Shown piece by piece: positions 8,658-17,311 of a stretch of DNA of 53,079 nucleotides (position 1 is the first letter of the stretch; each line of letters starts with the position of its first letter). The notes under the pieces were generated by a model. It made no database searches, was not told the origin of the DNA, and saw nothing but the letters and a program-made list of their open reading frames with translations. The stretch is from Alistipes sp. UBA943 (GTDB taxonomy: Bacteria; Bacteroidota; Bacteroidia; Bacteroidales; Rikenellaceae): NCBI GenBank assembly GCA_002293345.1, contig DBDB01000010.1, forward strand, positions 1-53,079, read 5' to 3'. The position numbers and the translations under genes are program-made.

Positions 8658-9212
8658 TTACTTTGCAAACACCGCTCCGAGCCAGAGTCCGGGCATGTTT
8701 TCGAGGAGCGTGGCGATGGTGGTGAACTGTTCGTCTTTGGCGAGTTCGGGTGAGATTGTTTTCGCGGTTTGAGCGGCACGGCTGGCATCGAACATGATCA
8801 CGAAACCTGTATTGGAGGGATTCCCGGATGGGTTTTGGGCGGAAGTAATTTCACCGCGAATGGTGTATTTTTTCTTTTTATCGGCCCATGTGAAGTCGAT
8901 GTTTTTGCCGTCGGGAGCGATGGTGTAGGTACCGTCGATTCCTTTGTTACCCTCCTTGTCGACGACCCAGCTGGTGAACCGATTTTTGGATTTAAACTGG
9001 ATATAGGCACGGTTTTTATCGAGACCGTTTTGGAGGTAGAGGATGTTTATTTGTTCCTTGAAGCCGGTCACCGCCATCGCGAGAAGCATATCCGCCCCAC
9101 GGTACTCGACTTTAGGCTCTTTGAAGGCATAGGTGCCGGAGAGAGAGAGGTTTGTCGCAGAAACTGAAAAAGACAGGGCGATGAGGGCGATTGTTAGAAG
9201 ATTTTTTTTCAT
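8658..9212 (-). CDS. Secreted lipocalin-like protein, DUF4923-like
   Basis: 184 residues. It has a cleavable signal peptide (MKKNLLTIALIALSFSVSA). The mature protein starts LSLSGTYAFKEPKVEY and contains alternating strands such as YIQFKSKNRFTSWVVDKEGN and GIDGTYTIAPDGKNIDFTW. This resembles the DUF4923 lipocalin-like family of Bacteroidales in order and length, recognised from memory. No catalytic motifs. It is the last gene of the minus strand before the shared terminator and lies 10 bp after nadE, so it may be cotranscribed with nadE/pepT/OPT. Role unknown, presumably periplasmic. Confidence 0.6.
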   Translation of the reverse strand: MKKNLLTIALIALSFSVSATNLSLSGTYAFKEPKVEYRGADMLLAMAVTGFKEQINILYLQNGLDKNRAYIQFKSKNRFTSWVVDKEGNKGIDGTYTIAPDGKNIDFTWADKKKKYTIRGEITSAQNPSGNPSNTGFVIMFDASRAAQTAKTISPELAKDEQFTTIATLLENMPGLWLGAVFAK

Positions 9213-9222
9213 TGTAGGATCA

Positions 9223-10827
9223 TTAAGAGGCGATCAGGTTATCGATTTCACGGAGCCATAGGGACGCGGAGGCATCGGATGGCACGTTCCACGCGCCACG
9301 TGGTGACAGCGATATAGCGGTAATTTTAGGACCATCGGGCATGGCGGAACGCTTGAACTGGTTGGCGAAGAATCGCGCGAAGAACACACGCATCCACCTC
9401 AGGATGGTCTGCCGGTCATATTTCCCGTGGAACTGTTGTTGCGCGTCGTCTAAAAGTTCGGCCGGGTTGGCATGCCGGAGGATGAACCCTTCGAGAAACG
9501 CGTCATGCAACTCGTACGGCCCGACAATATTTTCGGTATGTTGATCGGTGGCGAGGAGCTCTGGGGAGATGGGCGTGTCGACAATATCCAACAAAATTTT
9601 GCGTTTTTCGCGGATGATTTTTGCCGCTTTTTGCTTGTCGCCGAGGGGAGGTACGTCATGTACATCCCCATCGGCTTCGCACTGCATCGCGGCAAAAATC
9701 CCTCTCCGAAATTCCACAAAATTGGAATTCTCCGCATCCTCTCTTTCATCACCCAATCCTTCCGCATATTCCCGTGTGATGGTCTGGATGAGCGTTTTGG
9801 GCAGCGACGCGTTGAGCGAATACATCGACATCTGGTCACCGTTGTAGGTACACCATCCGAGTGCGAGTTCACTGAGGTCACCGGTACCGATGACGAGCGC
9901 GTTTTCCATATTGGCGACATCCATCAGGATTTGGGTGCGTTCGCGGGCTTGCGCATTTTCATAGGAAGCTCCCTTGTGTGAGATAAGTCCGATATCCTGA
10001 AAATGCTGTTCACAGGCGTTACGGATGGATATTTCGCGCATCGTCACACCCATGGACGACATGAGTTCGATGGCGTTTCGGTAGGTACGCCCTCCGGTGC
10101 CGAATCCGGGCATGGTGATGGCGATGATGTTTGAGCGCGGCAGGTTGAGACGGTCGAACGTGTGACACGTGGCGATAAGTGCCCACGTGGAGTCGAGACC
10201 ACCCGATACTCCGATCACGGCTTTTTGGATGCCCGTATGTGTGAGACGCGTGGCGAGGGCAATGCTTTGCATCTGCAATATTTCTTTTGCCTGCCCTTCG
10301 CTGGCGATTCGCTGACCCGTCACAGGCCCGTCAATGGAAGCGACGACGAGTTGTTCGTGGAGCGAGAAGCGTTCCGAGGCGGCGATCAGGGTGCCACGGT
10401 GAAAGATCATCGCGTCACCGGCATACACATAATCGGTGGTGGATTCGCCGTATCCGGGCGACACATATATAACAGGTTCGTCTGTCGCGAGCGATCGACA
10501 TCGGAGTTTTTCGACGAGTTGCGGGTACGTTCCAAGTATTGCGTGACACGGGGCCTCCGCCTGAAAGTAAACTTTCAGACCCGCTTCGCGTGCAGCGTGC
10601 CGAATCACAGATTCGGCACGCGCGGAGGCCGCCGCGAGGAGCGGTTGTAGGGACAGGTCGCCACATGTCACACCGGTTGTAGCCCTGTGAGGCAGGTGTA
10701 GCTCTGTGGCACCTTTTTCAGCTGCGCGTTGAATGAGGGTAACGATACGCCATGCATTCTCGTCAGGATCGGCGAGGCACACGATGGGCACCGCCGCCGC
10801 GATGATCCTATGGGCTATTTGGCCCAC
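9223..10827 (-). CDS. nadE: NAD+ synthetase with a decayed glutaminase domain
   Basis: 534 residues versus ~640 for the glutamine-dependent enzyme. It makes NAD from deamido-NAD and ATP. The synthetase half is intact: SGGLDS ATP-pyrophosphatase loop, GTGDLSELALGWCTYNGD, and the closing ISLSPRGAWNVPSD. The nitrilase-like glutaminase half has lost all three catalytic positions. The Glu of FPEL is His47 (LPHR), and the stretches that should carry Lys (PK.YLPNY) and Cys (EICEDLW) are deleted, about 100 residues. Family knowledge therefore predicts use of free ammonia. It also carries a palindromic in-frame insertion (see 9616-9740) and a branched palindrome (10552-10630). The GTG start overlaps the pepT stop by 13 bp. 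Confidence 0.9.
   Translation of the reverse strand: MGQIAHRIIAAAVPIVCLADPDENAWRIVTLIQRAAEKGATELHLPHRATTGVTCGDLSLQPLLAAASARAESVIRHAAREAGLKVYFQAEAPCHAILGTYPQLVEKLRCRSLATDEPVIYVSPGYGESTTDYVYAGDAMIFHRGTLIAASERFSLHEQLVVASIDGPVTGQRIASEGQAKEILQMQSIALATRLTHTGIQKAVIGVSGGLDSTWALIATCHTFDRLNLPRSNIIAITMPGFGTGGRTYRNAIELMSSMGVTMREISIRNACEQHFQDIGLISHKGASYENAQARERTQILMDVANMENALVIGTGDLSELALGWCTYNGDQMSMYSLNASLPKTLIQTITREYAEGLGDEREDAENSNFVEFRRGIFAAMQCEADGDVHDVPPLGDKQKAAKIIREKRKILLDIVDTPISPELLATDQHTENIVGPYELHDAFLEGFILRHANPAELLDDAQQQFHGKYDRQTILRWMRVFFARFFANQFKRSAMPDGPKITAISLSPRGAWNVPSDASASLWLREIDNLIAS
9616..9740. repeat. GTAC-centred palindromic element inside nadE
   Basis: A perfect 12 bp outer stem (9616-9627 GATTTTTGCCGC with 9689-9700) encloses an inner near-palindrome built on two GTAC blocks (GCCGA.GGGA.GTAC ... 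GTAC.TCCC..TCGGC). The right flank, GCAAAAATCCCTC and on to 9713, is shared with addB (18362-18383) in a different reading frame. It encodes a nadE segment (about DGDVHDVPPLGDKQ) that I do not recall in other NadE proteins. Relatives lie at 16610-16739, 18274-18394 and 29703-29824. Confidence 0.75.
10552..10630. repeat. Branched nested palindrome (cloverleaf) in nadE
   Basis: Outer stem GGCCTCCGC (10552-10560) pairs with GCGGAGGCC (10622-10630). Directly inside are an 8 bp hairpin with 2-base loop (10561-10578), a tiny CGC-TTC-GCG hairpin (10582-10590) and a perfect 12 bp hairpin with loop ACA (10595-10621). The structure is fully within coding sequence of the decayed glutaminase domain. Confidence 0.8.
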
Positions 10828-12035
10828 TGTTTAGCGATGTTGATAATCGTGGAAACTGATTTTTCCATGGTGGTGAGTGAGGCATACTCGAACTTCCCGT
10901 GAAAATTCATACCGCCGGCAAACAGGTTGGGACACGGCAGATCCATGAACGACAGACGCGCTCCGTCGGTACCGCCGCGGATGGGGCGGATCAAAGGTTC
11001 GACATTGGCTTCACGCATGGCGAGGATGGCTTTTTCGATCACCGCGGGATGCGGCTCGATCATCTTACGCATGTTGTAATATTGGTCTTTGAGGGTCAGT
11101 GTGAGAACACCTTCGCCATATTTTTGTTGAAGGAGGGCCACGGCCTCGGTCATGAGTTTCTTTTTAGCCTCGAACCGCTCCATGTCATGGTCACGGATGA
11201 TGTAGGCGATGGTGGCATTCTCGACGCTACCGTTGAGGGTGTGACAGTGGAAGAACCCTTCGTACCCGGTCGTGTGTTCGGGACGCTCCCAGGCGGGAAT
11301 CATCGCGTTGAGTTCACACGCCACCTGTATCGCGTTGATCATTTTGTCCTTAGCGTACCCGGGATGCACGTTCAATCCCTGGATGTCGATCTTGGCACCC
11401 GCGGCATTGAAATTTTCGTATTCGAGTTCTCCCTCGAAACCGCCGTCTATGGTGTAGGCGAACTTGGCACCGAACGCCTTGACATCGAAGTGATCGACCC
11501 CTCGACCGATCTCCTCGTCGGGAGTGAACCCGATGCGGATTTTCCCGTGCTTGATTTCGGGATGCGCGATGAGGTATTCGGCGGCTGTCATAATCTCCGC
11601 GACCCCGGCTTTGTCATCCGCACCGAGTAGGGTGGTACCGTCTGTGGTGATGAGGGTGTGACCCTTGAAGAACGACAACTCGGGAAAATCCGCCACACGC
11701 ATCGTGAGCGTGTCGTTGAGCTTGATATCCGACCCGTCATAATTCTCGATGATCTGGGGATGGACGTTGGCGCCGCTCATATCGGGGGCGGTATCGACAT
11801 GGGCGATAAACCCGATCACGGGTGCTTTTTCGCACCCCGGAGAGGCAGGGATAGACCCCATTGCATAGCCATTCTTGTCGATTGACACTTCGGTGAGCCC
11901 GATGGCTTTCATCTCCTCGACGAGATGGTTCAGGAGCACGAGTTGCTTCTCGGTGGACGGGTACGAGGTGGACGATTCGTCACTCCGTGTATCGAATGAC
12001 ACGTATTTCAGGAACCGATCTTTCAGTGTTGTCAT
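10815..12035 (-). CDS. pepT: Peptidase T (tripeptide aminopeptidase)
   Basis: 406 residues, the usual length. This cytosolic dinuclear-zinc M20 peptidase removes N-terminal residues from tripeptides. Metal-site motifs are all visible: GFIAHVDTAPD (His, then Asp of the catalytic pair), GADDKAG (bridging Asp), TPDEEIGRG (general-base Glu plus Glu ligand), YTIDGG (Asp) and MNFHGKFE (His). It sits 12 bp downstream of the OPT oligopeptide transporter and overlaps nadE at its 3' end, so a single peptide uptake/degradation transcript is likely. No anomalies. Confidence 0.96.
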   Translation of the reverse strand: MTTLKDRFLKYVSFDTRSDESSTSYPSTEKQLVLLNHLVEEMKAIGLTEVSIDKNGYAMGSIPASPGCEKAPVIGFIAHVDTAPDMSGANVHPQIIENYDGSDIKLNDTLTMRVADFPELSFFKGHTLITTDGTTLLGADDKAGVAEIMTAAEYLIAHPEIKHGKIRIGFTPDEEIGRGVDHFDVKAFGAKFAYTIDGGFEGELEYENFNAAGAKIDIQGLNVHPGYAKDKMINAIQVACELNAMIPAWERPEHTTGYEGFFHCHTLNGSVENATIAYIIRDHDMERFEAKKKLMTEAVALLQQKYGEGVLTLTLKDQYYNMRKMIEPHPAVIEKAILAMREANVEPLIRPIRGGTDGARLSFMDLPCPNLFAGGMNFHGKFEYASLTTMEKSVSTIINIAKQWAK

Positions 12036-12047
12036 GATGGTATGTTT

Positions 12048-13973
12048 TTACTCTTTTTTCGCTTTGAGCGTGTGGATGACGAAGTAGGTTACGAGACCGA
12101 CGTATGCCGCGATACCCACGTAACCTGACACGGGATTGGCGAGCCATCCCTGGAGGGTGAGATCGCCACCGAAATAGCTGATAATGGCCGAAACGACACC
12201 CATCAAAGCACCTCCGGCAATGAATCCCGAAGCGATGAGCGTACCCTGGTTCGAGCGTGCCTTATTGAGAACGGAGTCTTTGGAACGTGTCGTGAACCAT
12301 GCCACGAGACCACCCACGACGAGTGGCAGATTGAGGTGCAACGGGATAAACATACCGAGTGCGAACGGCAGTGCGGGTACGCCGAGCGCTGTGAGGATGA
12401 GGGCCAACACTGCACCACAGAAATACAACACCCAAGGTGCCGATCCCCCGGTCATGAGGGGTTGGATCACGGCTGCCATGGCATTGGCTTGCGGTGCGGT
12501 GAGCGACGAATCGGGACCGAACCCATACGCCTGGTTCATGATCATCATCACACCGGCAACGGTTGCGGCAGAGATCACGGTACCGACGAACTTCCATCCC
12601 TCCTGTTTCTTGGGCGTGGTACCGAGCCAGTAACCGATTTTGAGGTCTGTGATGAATCCGCCTGCCATGGAGAGGGCTGTACACACGACGCCACCGATGA
12701 CGAGTGCGGCTGTGATACCGGCATTGCCATTCAGACCGATCGACACGAGTACGAGCGACGAGAGGATGAGCGTCATGAGTGTCATTCCCGACACGGGGTT
12801 CGACCCGACGATAGCGATGGCGTTCGCCGCGACGGTGGTGAAGAGGAACGCGATCACGAACACGATAGTGAGCGCGATGGCGGTCTGTCCCCAGTTATTG
12901 AGCACACCGAACTGGAAAAAGAAGAATACGGCTGCCAAGGTGGCGATGAGAATGGTGAGAATCGTACGCATGGATATGTCGCGTTGTGTCCGTTCGACGA
13001 CGACCTTCTCTCTCTTTTTACCCGAAAACTCGCTGACCGCAAGCCCGAGCGCTTGTTTGATAATACCGCCCTGTCGAATGATCCCGATAAGACCGGCCAT
13101 CGCTATGCCGCCGATACCGAGGGGCCGTCCGAACGACGCGAACAACTCTTCGGGCGACATCGCGGCCCCCGTAGCAGTGGAACCTACGACCGGCACGATG
13201 ATCCACCACACGAGACAAGACCCGGCAGCGATAATGGCGGCATATTTCAATCCGATAATGTATCCCAGACCGAGCACAGCGGCAGAGGTATTGAGGTTGA
13301 TGAGTACCTTGAATTTATCGGCGATGGCAGTGCCCCATGCCGACATACGTGTGGAGATGGAATCCGTCCAGAGTCCGAACGTGGAGACGGCAAAGTCGTA
13401 GAGACCGCCCACGAGACCTGCCACCGCGAGGAGTTTGGCCTGATTGCCACCCTTCTCACCCGACACAAGCACCTCCGTTGTAGCCGTTGCTTCCGGGAAG
13501 GGGTACTTGCCGTGCATCTCCTTGACGAAATATTTGCGGAACGGGATCAACAGGATGATACCCAGGATGCCGCCGAACAGCGACGACAGGAACACTTTAT
13601 AGAAGTCTGCTTCGAGACCGAGGATGTATAGTGCCGGCAGGGTGAATATGGCCCCTGCCACGATTACGCCCGACGACGCGCCGATGGATTGGATGATAAC
13701 GTTCTGCCCCAACATGTTCTTTTTACCGAGCACGTTTCCCATACCGATGGCGATAATAGCGATCGGAATCGCGGCTTCGAACACGTGCCCGATACGAAGT
13801 CCGAGGTATGCCGATGCAGCTGAGAAGATGATGGCCATGATGATACCCATCGTCACCGAATAGGGCGTCACCTCTTTCGGATTTGACGATGCGGATTGCA
13901 ACGGTTTGTACGATTCGTTGGGTTTAAGTTCGCGATAAGCGTTTTCTGGCAGCGCGTGTTGATTGTGTTCCAT
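12048..13973 (-). CDS. OPT-family oligopeptide transporter
   Basis: 641 residues, very hydrophobic, with about 15 membrane segments. Typical OPT features include the first helix region (AIIFSAASAYLGLRIGHVFEAAIP), a KYPFPEATATTEVL block, and glycine-rich later helices (ALGVPALPFALGMFIPL). OPT proteins import oligopeptides, or metal chelates in some members, using the proton gradient. Pairing with peptidase T argues for peptides as substrate. A TACTTTTG promoter box lies 33 bp upstream (14006-14013). The silent cassette A lies further upstream in the same orientation. Confidence 0.92.
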   Translation of the reverse strand: MEHNQHALPENAYRELKPNESYKPLQSASSNPKEVTPYSVTMGIIMAIIFSAASAYLGLRIGHVFEAAIPIAIIAIGMGNVLGKKNMLGQNVIIQSIGASSGVIVAGAIFTLPALYILGLEADFYKVFLSSLFGGILGIILLIPFRKYFVKEMHGKYPFPEATATTEVLVSGEKGGNQAKLLAVAGLVGGLYDFAVSTFGLWTDSISTRMSAWGTAIADKFKVLINLNTSAAVLGLGYIIGLKYAAIIAAGSCLVWWIIVPVVGSTATGAAMSPEELFASFGRPLGIGGIAMAGLIGIIRQGGIIKQALGLAVSEFSGKKREKVVVERTQRDISMRTILTILIATLAAVFFFFQFGVLNNWGQTAIALTIVFVIAFLFTTVAANAIAIVGSNPVSGMTLMTLILSSLVLVSIGLNGNAGITAALVIGGVVCTALSMAGGFITDLKIGYWLGTTPKKQEGWKFVGTVISAATVAGVMMIMNQAYGFGPDSSLTAPQANAMAAVIQPLMTGGSAPWVLYFCGAVLALILTALGVPALPFALGMFIPLHLNLPLVVGGLVAWFTTRSKDSVLNKARSNQGTLIASGFIAGGALMGVVSAIISYFGGDLTLQGWLANPVSGYVGIAAYVGLVTYFVIHTLKAKKE

Positions 13974-14005
13974 CTATGCAATAAGGTTGTTTTTGATTGT
14001 AGGAA

Positions 14006-14013
14006 CAAAAGTA
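14006..14013 (-). promoter_or_regulatory. TAnnTTTG promoter box (TACTTTTG) for the OPT-pepT-nadE unit
   Basis: Exact match on the minus strand in an AT-rich stretch, 32 bases before the OPT start codon, just downstream of cassette A. Confidence 0.55.
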
Positions 14014-14063
14014 AGGAAAATAATGAAAACAAAAAATCCCGCTCTGCCGCCGCTTTGTATCGT

Positions 14064-14264
14064 CCCTACATTAGATCTTTATACAACGGAGAGAGAAGAC
14101 ATAACCGACGTTATCGGTACTCGTCGAATACGTGGCGCCGGCATCGAACGGAAACCTTCGCGCACTCGTTGTAGACGAGGCCGCCGGTACCCAATAGTAT
14201 CCGCGGGAAGTCTGGTCGTACAGTTGACCAGTGGAGCTGCGACGATACCCCGCCGCGGGGAGGA
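14064..14264 (-). repeat. Silent FISUMP-type C-terminal cassette A
   Basis: On the minus strand an open frame of ~64 codons runs from ILPAAGYRR to LRCIKI-stop (stop at 14071-14073). It continues through the conserved post-stop bases TGTAGGG. The pattern LPA.GYR...G.L...(T/N)S.G.YW...LRCIK resembles the C-terminus of Fibrobacter-succinogenes-major-paralogous (FISUMP) domains. There is no in-frame start codon, RBS or upstream domain, so it cannot be expressed alone. It is most like cassette D (37752). Differences between A and D fall throughout the centre at all three codon positions, while both ends are identical. Confidence 0.75.
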
Positions 14265-14314
14265 TGGAGAGGAGGAGTTTTTAACGATTAATTTTCAATT
14301 AATAAGAAAAATAC

Positions 14315-14322
14315 TACCTTTG
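14315..14322 (+). promoter_or_regulatory. TAnnTTTG promoter box (TACCTTTG) for the thiamine operon
   Basis: Exact -7 element in AT-rich DNA. It ends about 14 bases before the TPP riboswitch begins. Confidence 0.65.
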
Positions 14323-14335
14323 CGACTGAAATTTT

Positions 14336-14433
14336 GAGGGGTGCCCCGATGCCGCGAGGTTGAGGAGCTGAGATTATACCCATAGAACCGGACACGGATA
14401 ATGCCGACACCGGGAGCATAATCTGCCCCTTTT
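14336..14433 (+). promoter_or_regulatory. TPP riboswitch (THI element)
   Basis: Contains the diagnostic aptamer pieces in order: GGGGTGCC, CTGAGATTATACCC, GAACCGGA, then CGGATAATGCCG and the closing CGGGAG. It lies between the promoter box and the TonB receptor ATG at 14462. A CCCC-TTTTT run at the end and an AGATTAT/ATAATCT complementarity suggest an expression platform, but I cannot say from sequence whether it acts on termination or on translation. Family knowledge: TPP binding represses thiamine uptake and salvage genes. Confidence 0.93.
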
Positions 14434-14461
14434 TATTGTTTAATTAAAAAAATTAAAAGCA

Positions 14462-16621
14462 ATGAAAAGGTTTTTTTTGTGCGTGGCATTCGCCGCGCTG
14501 GTGTCGAACGTATGTGCCGAGGGATCGGCGGTGGACACGACACGGATCTACGAGTTACAGGAGATCGAGGTGAAGGGCACGCGTGCCGACCGTACCACAC
14601 CGGGGGCCTTCACGGAGTTAAGCCAACGCGATGTGGAGGATGCCAATTTCGGCGCCGACATGCCGACGTTGCTGCAAGGTACCCCCTCGTTGGTTGCGAC
14701 GTCAGATGCGGGTAACGGCATCGGCGGAACTGCGTTCCGAATGCGCGGCGCTGACGCTACGCGCATCAACGTCACGGCGAACGGCGTTCCGTTGAACGAT
14801 GCCGAGAGCCACTCGACGTACTGGTACGACACGCCCGATTTCGCGTCGAGTGTCGGCACGGTACAGATACAGCGTGGTGCGGGTACGAGTACGAACGGCA
14901 CAGGAGCCTTCGGCGGCAGCGTCAACATCGCCACGTCACCTTTGTCGAGCGAGTTCGGCGGCCAGGCATCGTTGAGTTACGGATCGTACAACACAAACAA
15001 GCAATCGGTACAGATCAATTCCGGACTGCTGGGCAAGCACTGGATCGTTGACGGACGCCTGTCGCACATTTGCAGCGACGGTTATGTGGATCGCGCGAAG
15101 ACGGACATGGGCGCGTATATGTTCCAGACGGGGTATTACAAGGGTCGCACGATGGTGAAATTCCTATCATTCGGCGGCGTGGCCAAGGTGGGATTGGCGT
15201 ACGACGGTGTGACGAAGGATATGTTGAAGGACCGTGTGTTACGGAGGTTCAACTCGCAGGGTCTCGTGGAACACGCCGATGGGAGCGTGTCGTATTTTGA
15301 CGACCAGACGGACAACTACACCCAGATCAACAACCAACTCATCGTGAACCATCGTTTTAACGGCCGTTGGGAGCTCAACGCCACGACACACTACACATAC
15401 GGTTACGGGTTTTATAACCAGTGGCGCAACGGCGACGATCCGGAGGAGTACGGATTTACGGAGTTCGTCGAGGGTGCGGATCCGATCCGCAAGAAGCTGA
15501 TGGACAACCATTTCTTCGGCGCTGTGGCATCGGCACGCTACACGTCGCACCGGTTTCAGTTGACGTTGGGCGGTGCGGCGAGTGTGTATGACGGCAAGCA
15601 CTGGGGTACGATGCAGGGGGTGAATTATTACCGGAATGCCTCGACGAAATACGACGGGAATTTGTACGCGAAGGCGAGTTACGAGGTCGCGCGCGGGTTG
15701 CATCTGTATGGCGACATGCAGTACCGCGGCATCCAACACAACATCGTGGGCACGAACGACAACTTTTCGAGTGTCACGGACGCCCTGCAGATGCTGAACA
15801 TCCATCGGAGCTACGACTTCTTCAATCCGAAAGCGGGTGTTAACTACACGTGGGCACGCAACCATCGTGCGTACGTGTCGTTCGCCGTGGCACATAAGGA
15901 GCCGAACCGCAGTAACTTCACGGACACCAAACTGGATGAATTTCCGCTCGCGGAGCGCCTGTACGACTGGGAGTTCGGTTACGGGTTTCGCAATAAGCGG
16001 TTCGACGCAGGTGTGAACTTCTATTACATGAGCTACAAGGATCAGCTCGTCGCGACGGGTGAACTTTCGGACACGGGCGAGGCGATGATGCGCAACGTGG
16101 CGAGGAGCTACCGGAGGGGTATCGAGGTGATGGCCGATTTGGACCTGACCCGTTGGTTCACGCTGGGCGGTAACGTCACGCTGAGCCAGAACCGCATCCG
16201 TGATTTTTCGGAATATGTGTCGGAGTACGACGCCGATTGGAACTATCTGAGCGAGAAGGAGTTGCCGACTGGCGAATCGACACTGTCGTACTCCCCCTCG
16301 TTGATCGCGGCCCTGGAGCTGGATTTCCATGTGTCGGGATTTTCGGCACGCATCAAGACGCGTTACGTGAGCAAGCAATACCTGACGAATGCCCGTGTGG
16401 AGACGTTGACGCTGCCCGAGTATTGTGTCACGGACCTCGATTTGGGATATACGTATAAAAACGTTAGATTTGGCGTACAGTTGAATAATATTTTCGACGT
16501 GAAATACGCGAGCAATGGCTACGGCTACTCCTCCCTGGTGGGTGGAGAACGGCAGGACGAAGCGTACTACCTTCCGCAGGCTATGTTTAATGTACTGGCA
16601 AACATTACGTTTTTGTGGTGA
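14462..16621 (+). CDS. TonB-dependent outer-membrane receptor, probably for thiamine
   Basis: 719 residues. Signal peptide (MKRFFLCVAFAALVSNVCA), then a plug domain beginning LQEIEVKGTRADRTTPGAFTEL, with MRGADATRINVTANGVPLNDAES and VQIQRGAGTSTNG, then a 22-strand-type barrel ending NITFLW with a terminal Trp. It lies directly behind a TPP riboswitch and ahead of a PnuC-family transporter and thiamine pyrophosphokinase. The inferred substrate is therefore thiamine or a derivative, as described for Bacteroidetes. The last codons and stop (TTTTTGTGGTGA) form the left arm of a palindromic element (16610-16739). Confidence 0.9.
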   Translation: MKRFFLCVAFAALVSNVCAEGSAVDTTRIYELQEIEVKGTRADRTTPGAFTELSQRDVEDANFGADMPTLLQGTPSLVATSDAGNGIGGTAFRMRGADATRINVTANGVPLNDAESHSTYWYDTPDFASSVGTVQIQRGAGTSTNGTGAFGGSVNIATSPLSSEFGGQASLSYGSYNTNKQSVQINSGLLGKHWIVDGRLSHICSDGYVDRAKTDMGAYMFQTGYYKGRTMVKFLSFGGVAKVGLAYDGVTKDMLKDRVLRRFNSQGLVEHADGSVSYFDDQTDNYTQINNQLIVNHRFNGRWELNATTHYTYGYGFYNQWRNGDDPEEYGFTEFVEGADPIRKKLMDNHFFGAVASARYTSHRFQLTLGGAASVYDGKHWGTMQGVNYYRNASTKYDGNLYAKASYEVARGLHLYGDMQYRGIQHNIVGTNDNFSSVTDALQMLNIHRSYDFFNPKAGVNYTWARNHRAYVSFAVAHKEPNRSNFTDTKLDEFPLAERLYDWEFGYGFRNKRFDAGVNFYYMSYKDQLVATGELSDTGEAMMRNVARSYRRGIEVMADLDLTRWFTLGGNVTLSQNRIRDFSEYVSEYDADWNYLSEKELPTGESTLSYSPSLIAALELDFHVSGFSARIKTRYVSKQYLTNARVETLTLPEYCVTDLDLGYTYKNVRFGVQLNNIFDVKYASNGYGYSSLVGGERQDEAYYLPQAMFNVLANITFLW

Positions 16622-16739
16622 TCGGGGTGCATCTTCGGCACTTTGCTCGTTGGTCGCCGAGGGGAGGTACTCATGTACATCCCCATCGTCGCCCAACTTC
16701 GACAAAGCCCCAAATCTGCAACCCCGCTGACCACAAAAA
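16610..16739. repeat. GTAC-centred palindromic element, intergenic copy
   Basis: A 10 bp outer stem (TTTTTGTGGT at 16610-16619 with 16730-16739) continues inward with CGGGGT pairing. It surrounds the core (GCCGAGGGGAGGTAC ... GTACATCCCC) shared with nadE. The left arm supplies the final residues and stop codon of the TonB gene. It is the only copy here that lies largely outside coding sequence. Confidence 0.7.
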
Positions 16740-16753
16740 TATAGATTAGGATC

Positions 16754-17311
16754 ATGGATTTTCCTCAAATACTCGAACTCTTAGGTGCTCTGACCGGACT
16801 GGTGTACATCTGGTTGGAGTACCGAGCGAGTGTGTGGCTGTGGGTGGTGGGGGCGGTCATGCCGGCGATCTACATCTATGTCTATTTCGAGTCCGGGGTG
16901 TACGCCAACATGGGACTGAATGCCTACTATCTGTTGGCGAGTATATACGGTTGGATCGCTTGGAAACGCGGTGTCGAGAGGAAGGAGCTCCCCATCACCC
17001 GTACGCCGCGCCGTTTCTACCCGTTGGGGGTGTTGGTCGCCACGGCAGCCACAGCACTGGTCTATCTCGTGTTGAGATACACGGACTCCACGGTACCGTT
17101 CGCTGACGCACTGATCGCGGGCTTGAGTGTGGTGGGACTGTGGATGCTTACCCGTAAGTGGGCGGAGCAGTGGTTGGTGTGGTTGGTGGCTGATGGTTTG
17201 ATGACCTGGTTGGCCTTCACGCAGGGGCTGTACCCGACCTCGGTACTGTACGGGTTATACATGATTGTGGCGGTATTTGGGTTTATCAAATGGCGACGGG
17301 AGGCAGTATGA
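16754..17311 (+). CDS. pnuT: PnuC-family thiamine transporter
   Basis: 185 residues with about seven membrane segments. PnuC-family features include an early LLGALTGLVYIWLEYRASVWLW, then NAYYLLASIYGWIAWKRG and a C-terminal LVWLVADGLMTWLAFTQGLYPTSVLYGLYM. PnuC proteins normally carry nicotinamide riboside. The PnuT branch, found with TPP riboswitches, carries thiamine by facilitated diffusion trapped by phosphorylation, which fits the pyrophosphokinase encoded next. The start at 16754 follows a GGATC ribosome-binding region. The last bases overlap the next gene in ATGA. Substrate assignment is from context. Confidence 0.88.
   Translation: MDFPQILELLGALTGLVYIWLEYRASVWLWVVGAVMPAIYIYVYFESGVYANMGLNAYYLLASIYGWIAWKRGVERKELPITRTPRRFYPLGVLVATAATALVYLVLRYTDSTVPFADALIAGLSVVGLWMLTRKWAEQWLVWLVADGLMTWLAFTQGLYPTSVLYGLYMIVAVFGFIKWRREAV

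Noticed and set aside
12336..13631. Long plus-strand open frame (431 codons) opposite the OPT transporter, rich in His, Asp and Arg
   Set aside because: Antisense shadow of a GC-rich membrane-protein gene; composition is the complement of the transporter codons and no motif is visible. Similar shadows opposite oadA, gpmI and the TonB gene were rejected for the same reason.
14064..14264. Cassette considered as a normal small gene
   Set aside because: No start codon, RBS or promoter; the frame opens only with the domain fragment. The same holds for the other cassettes.
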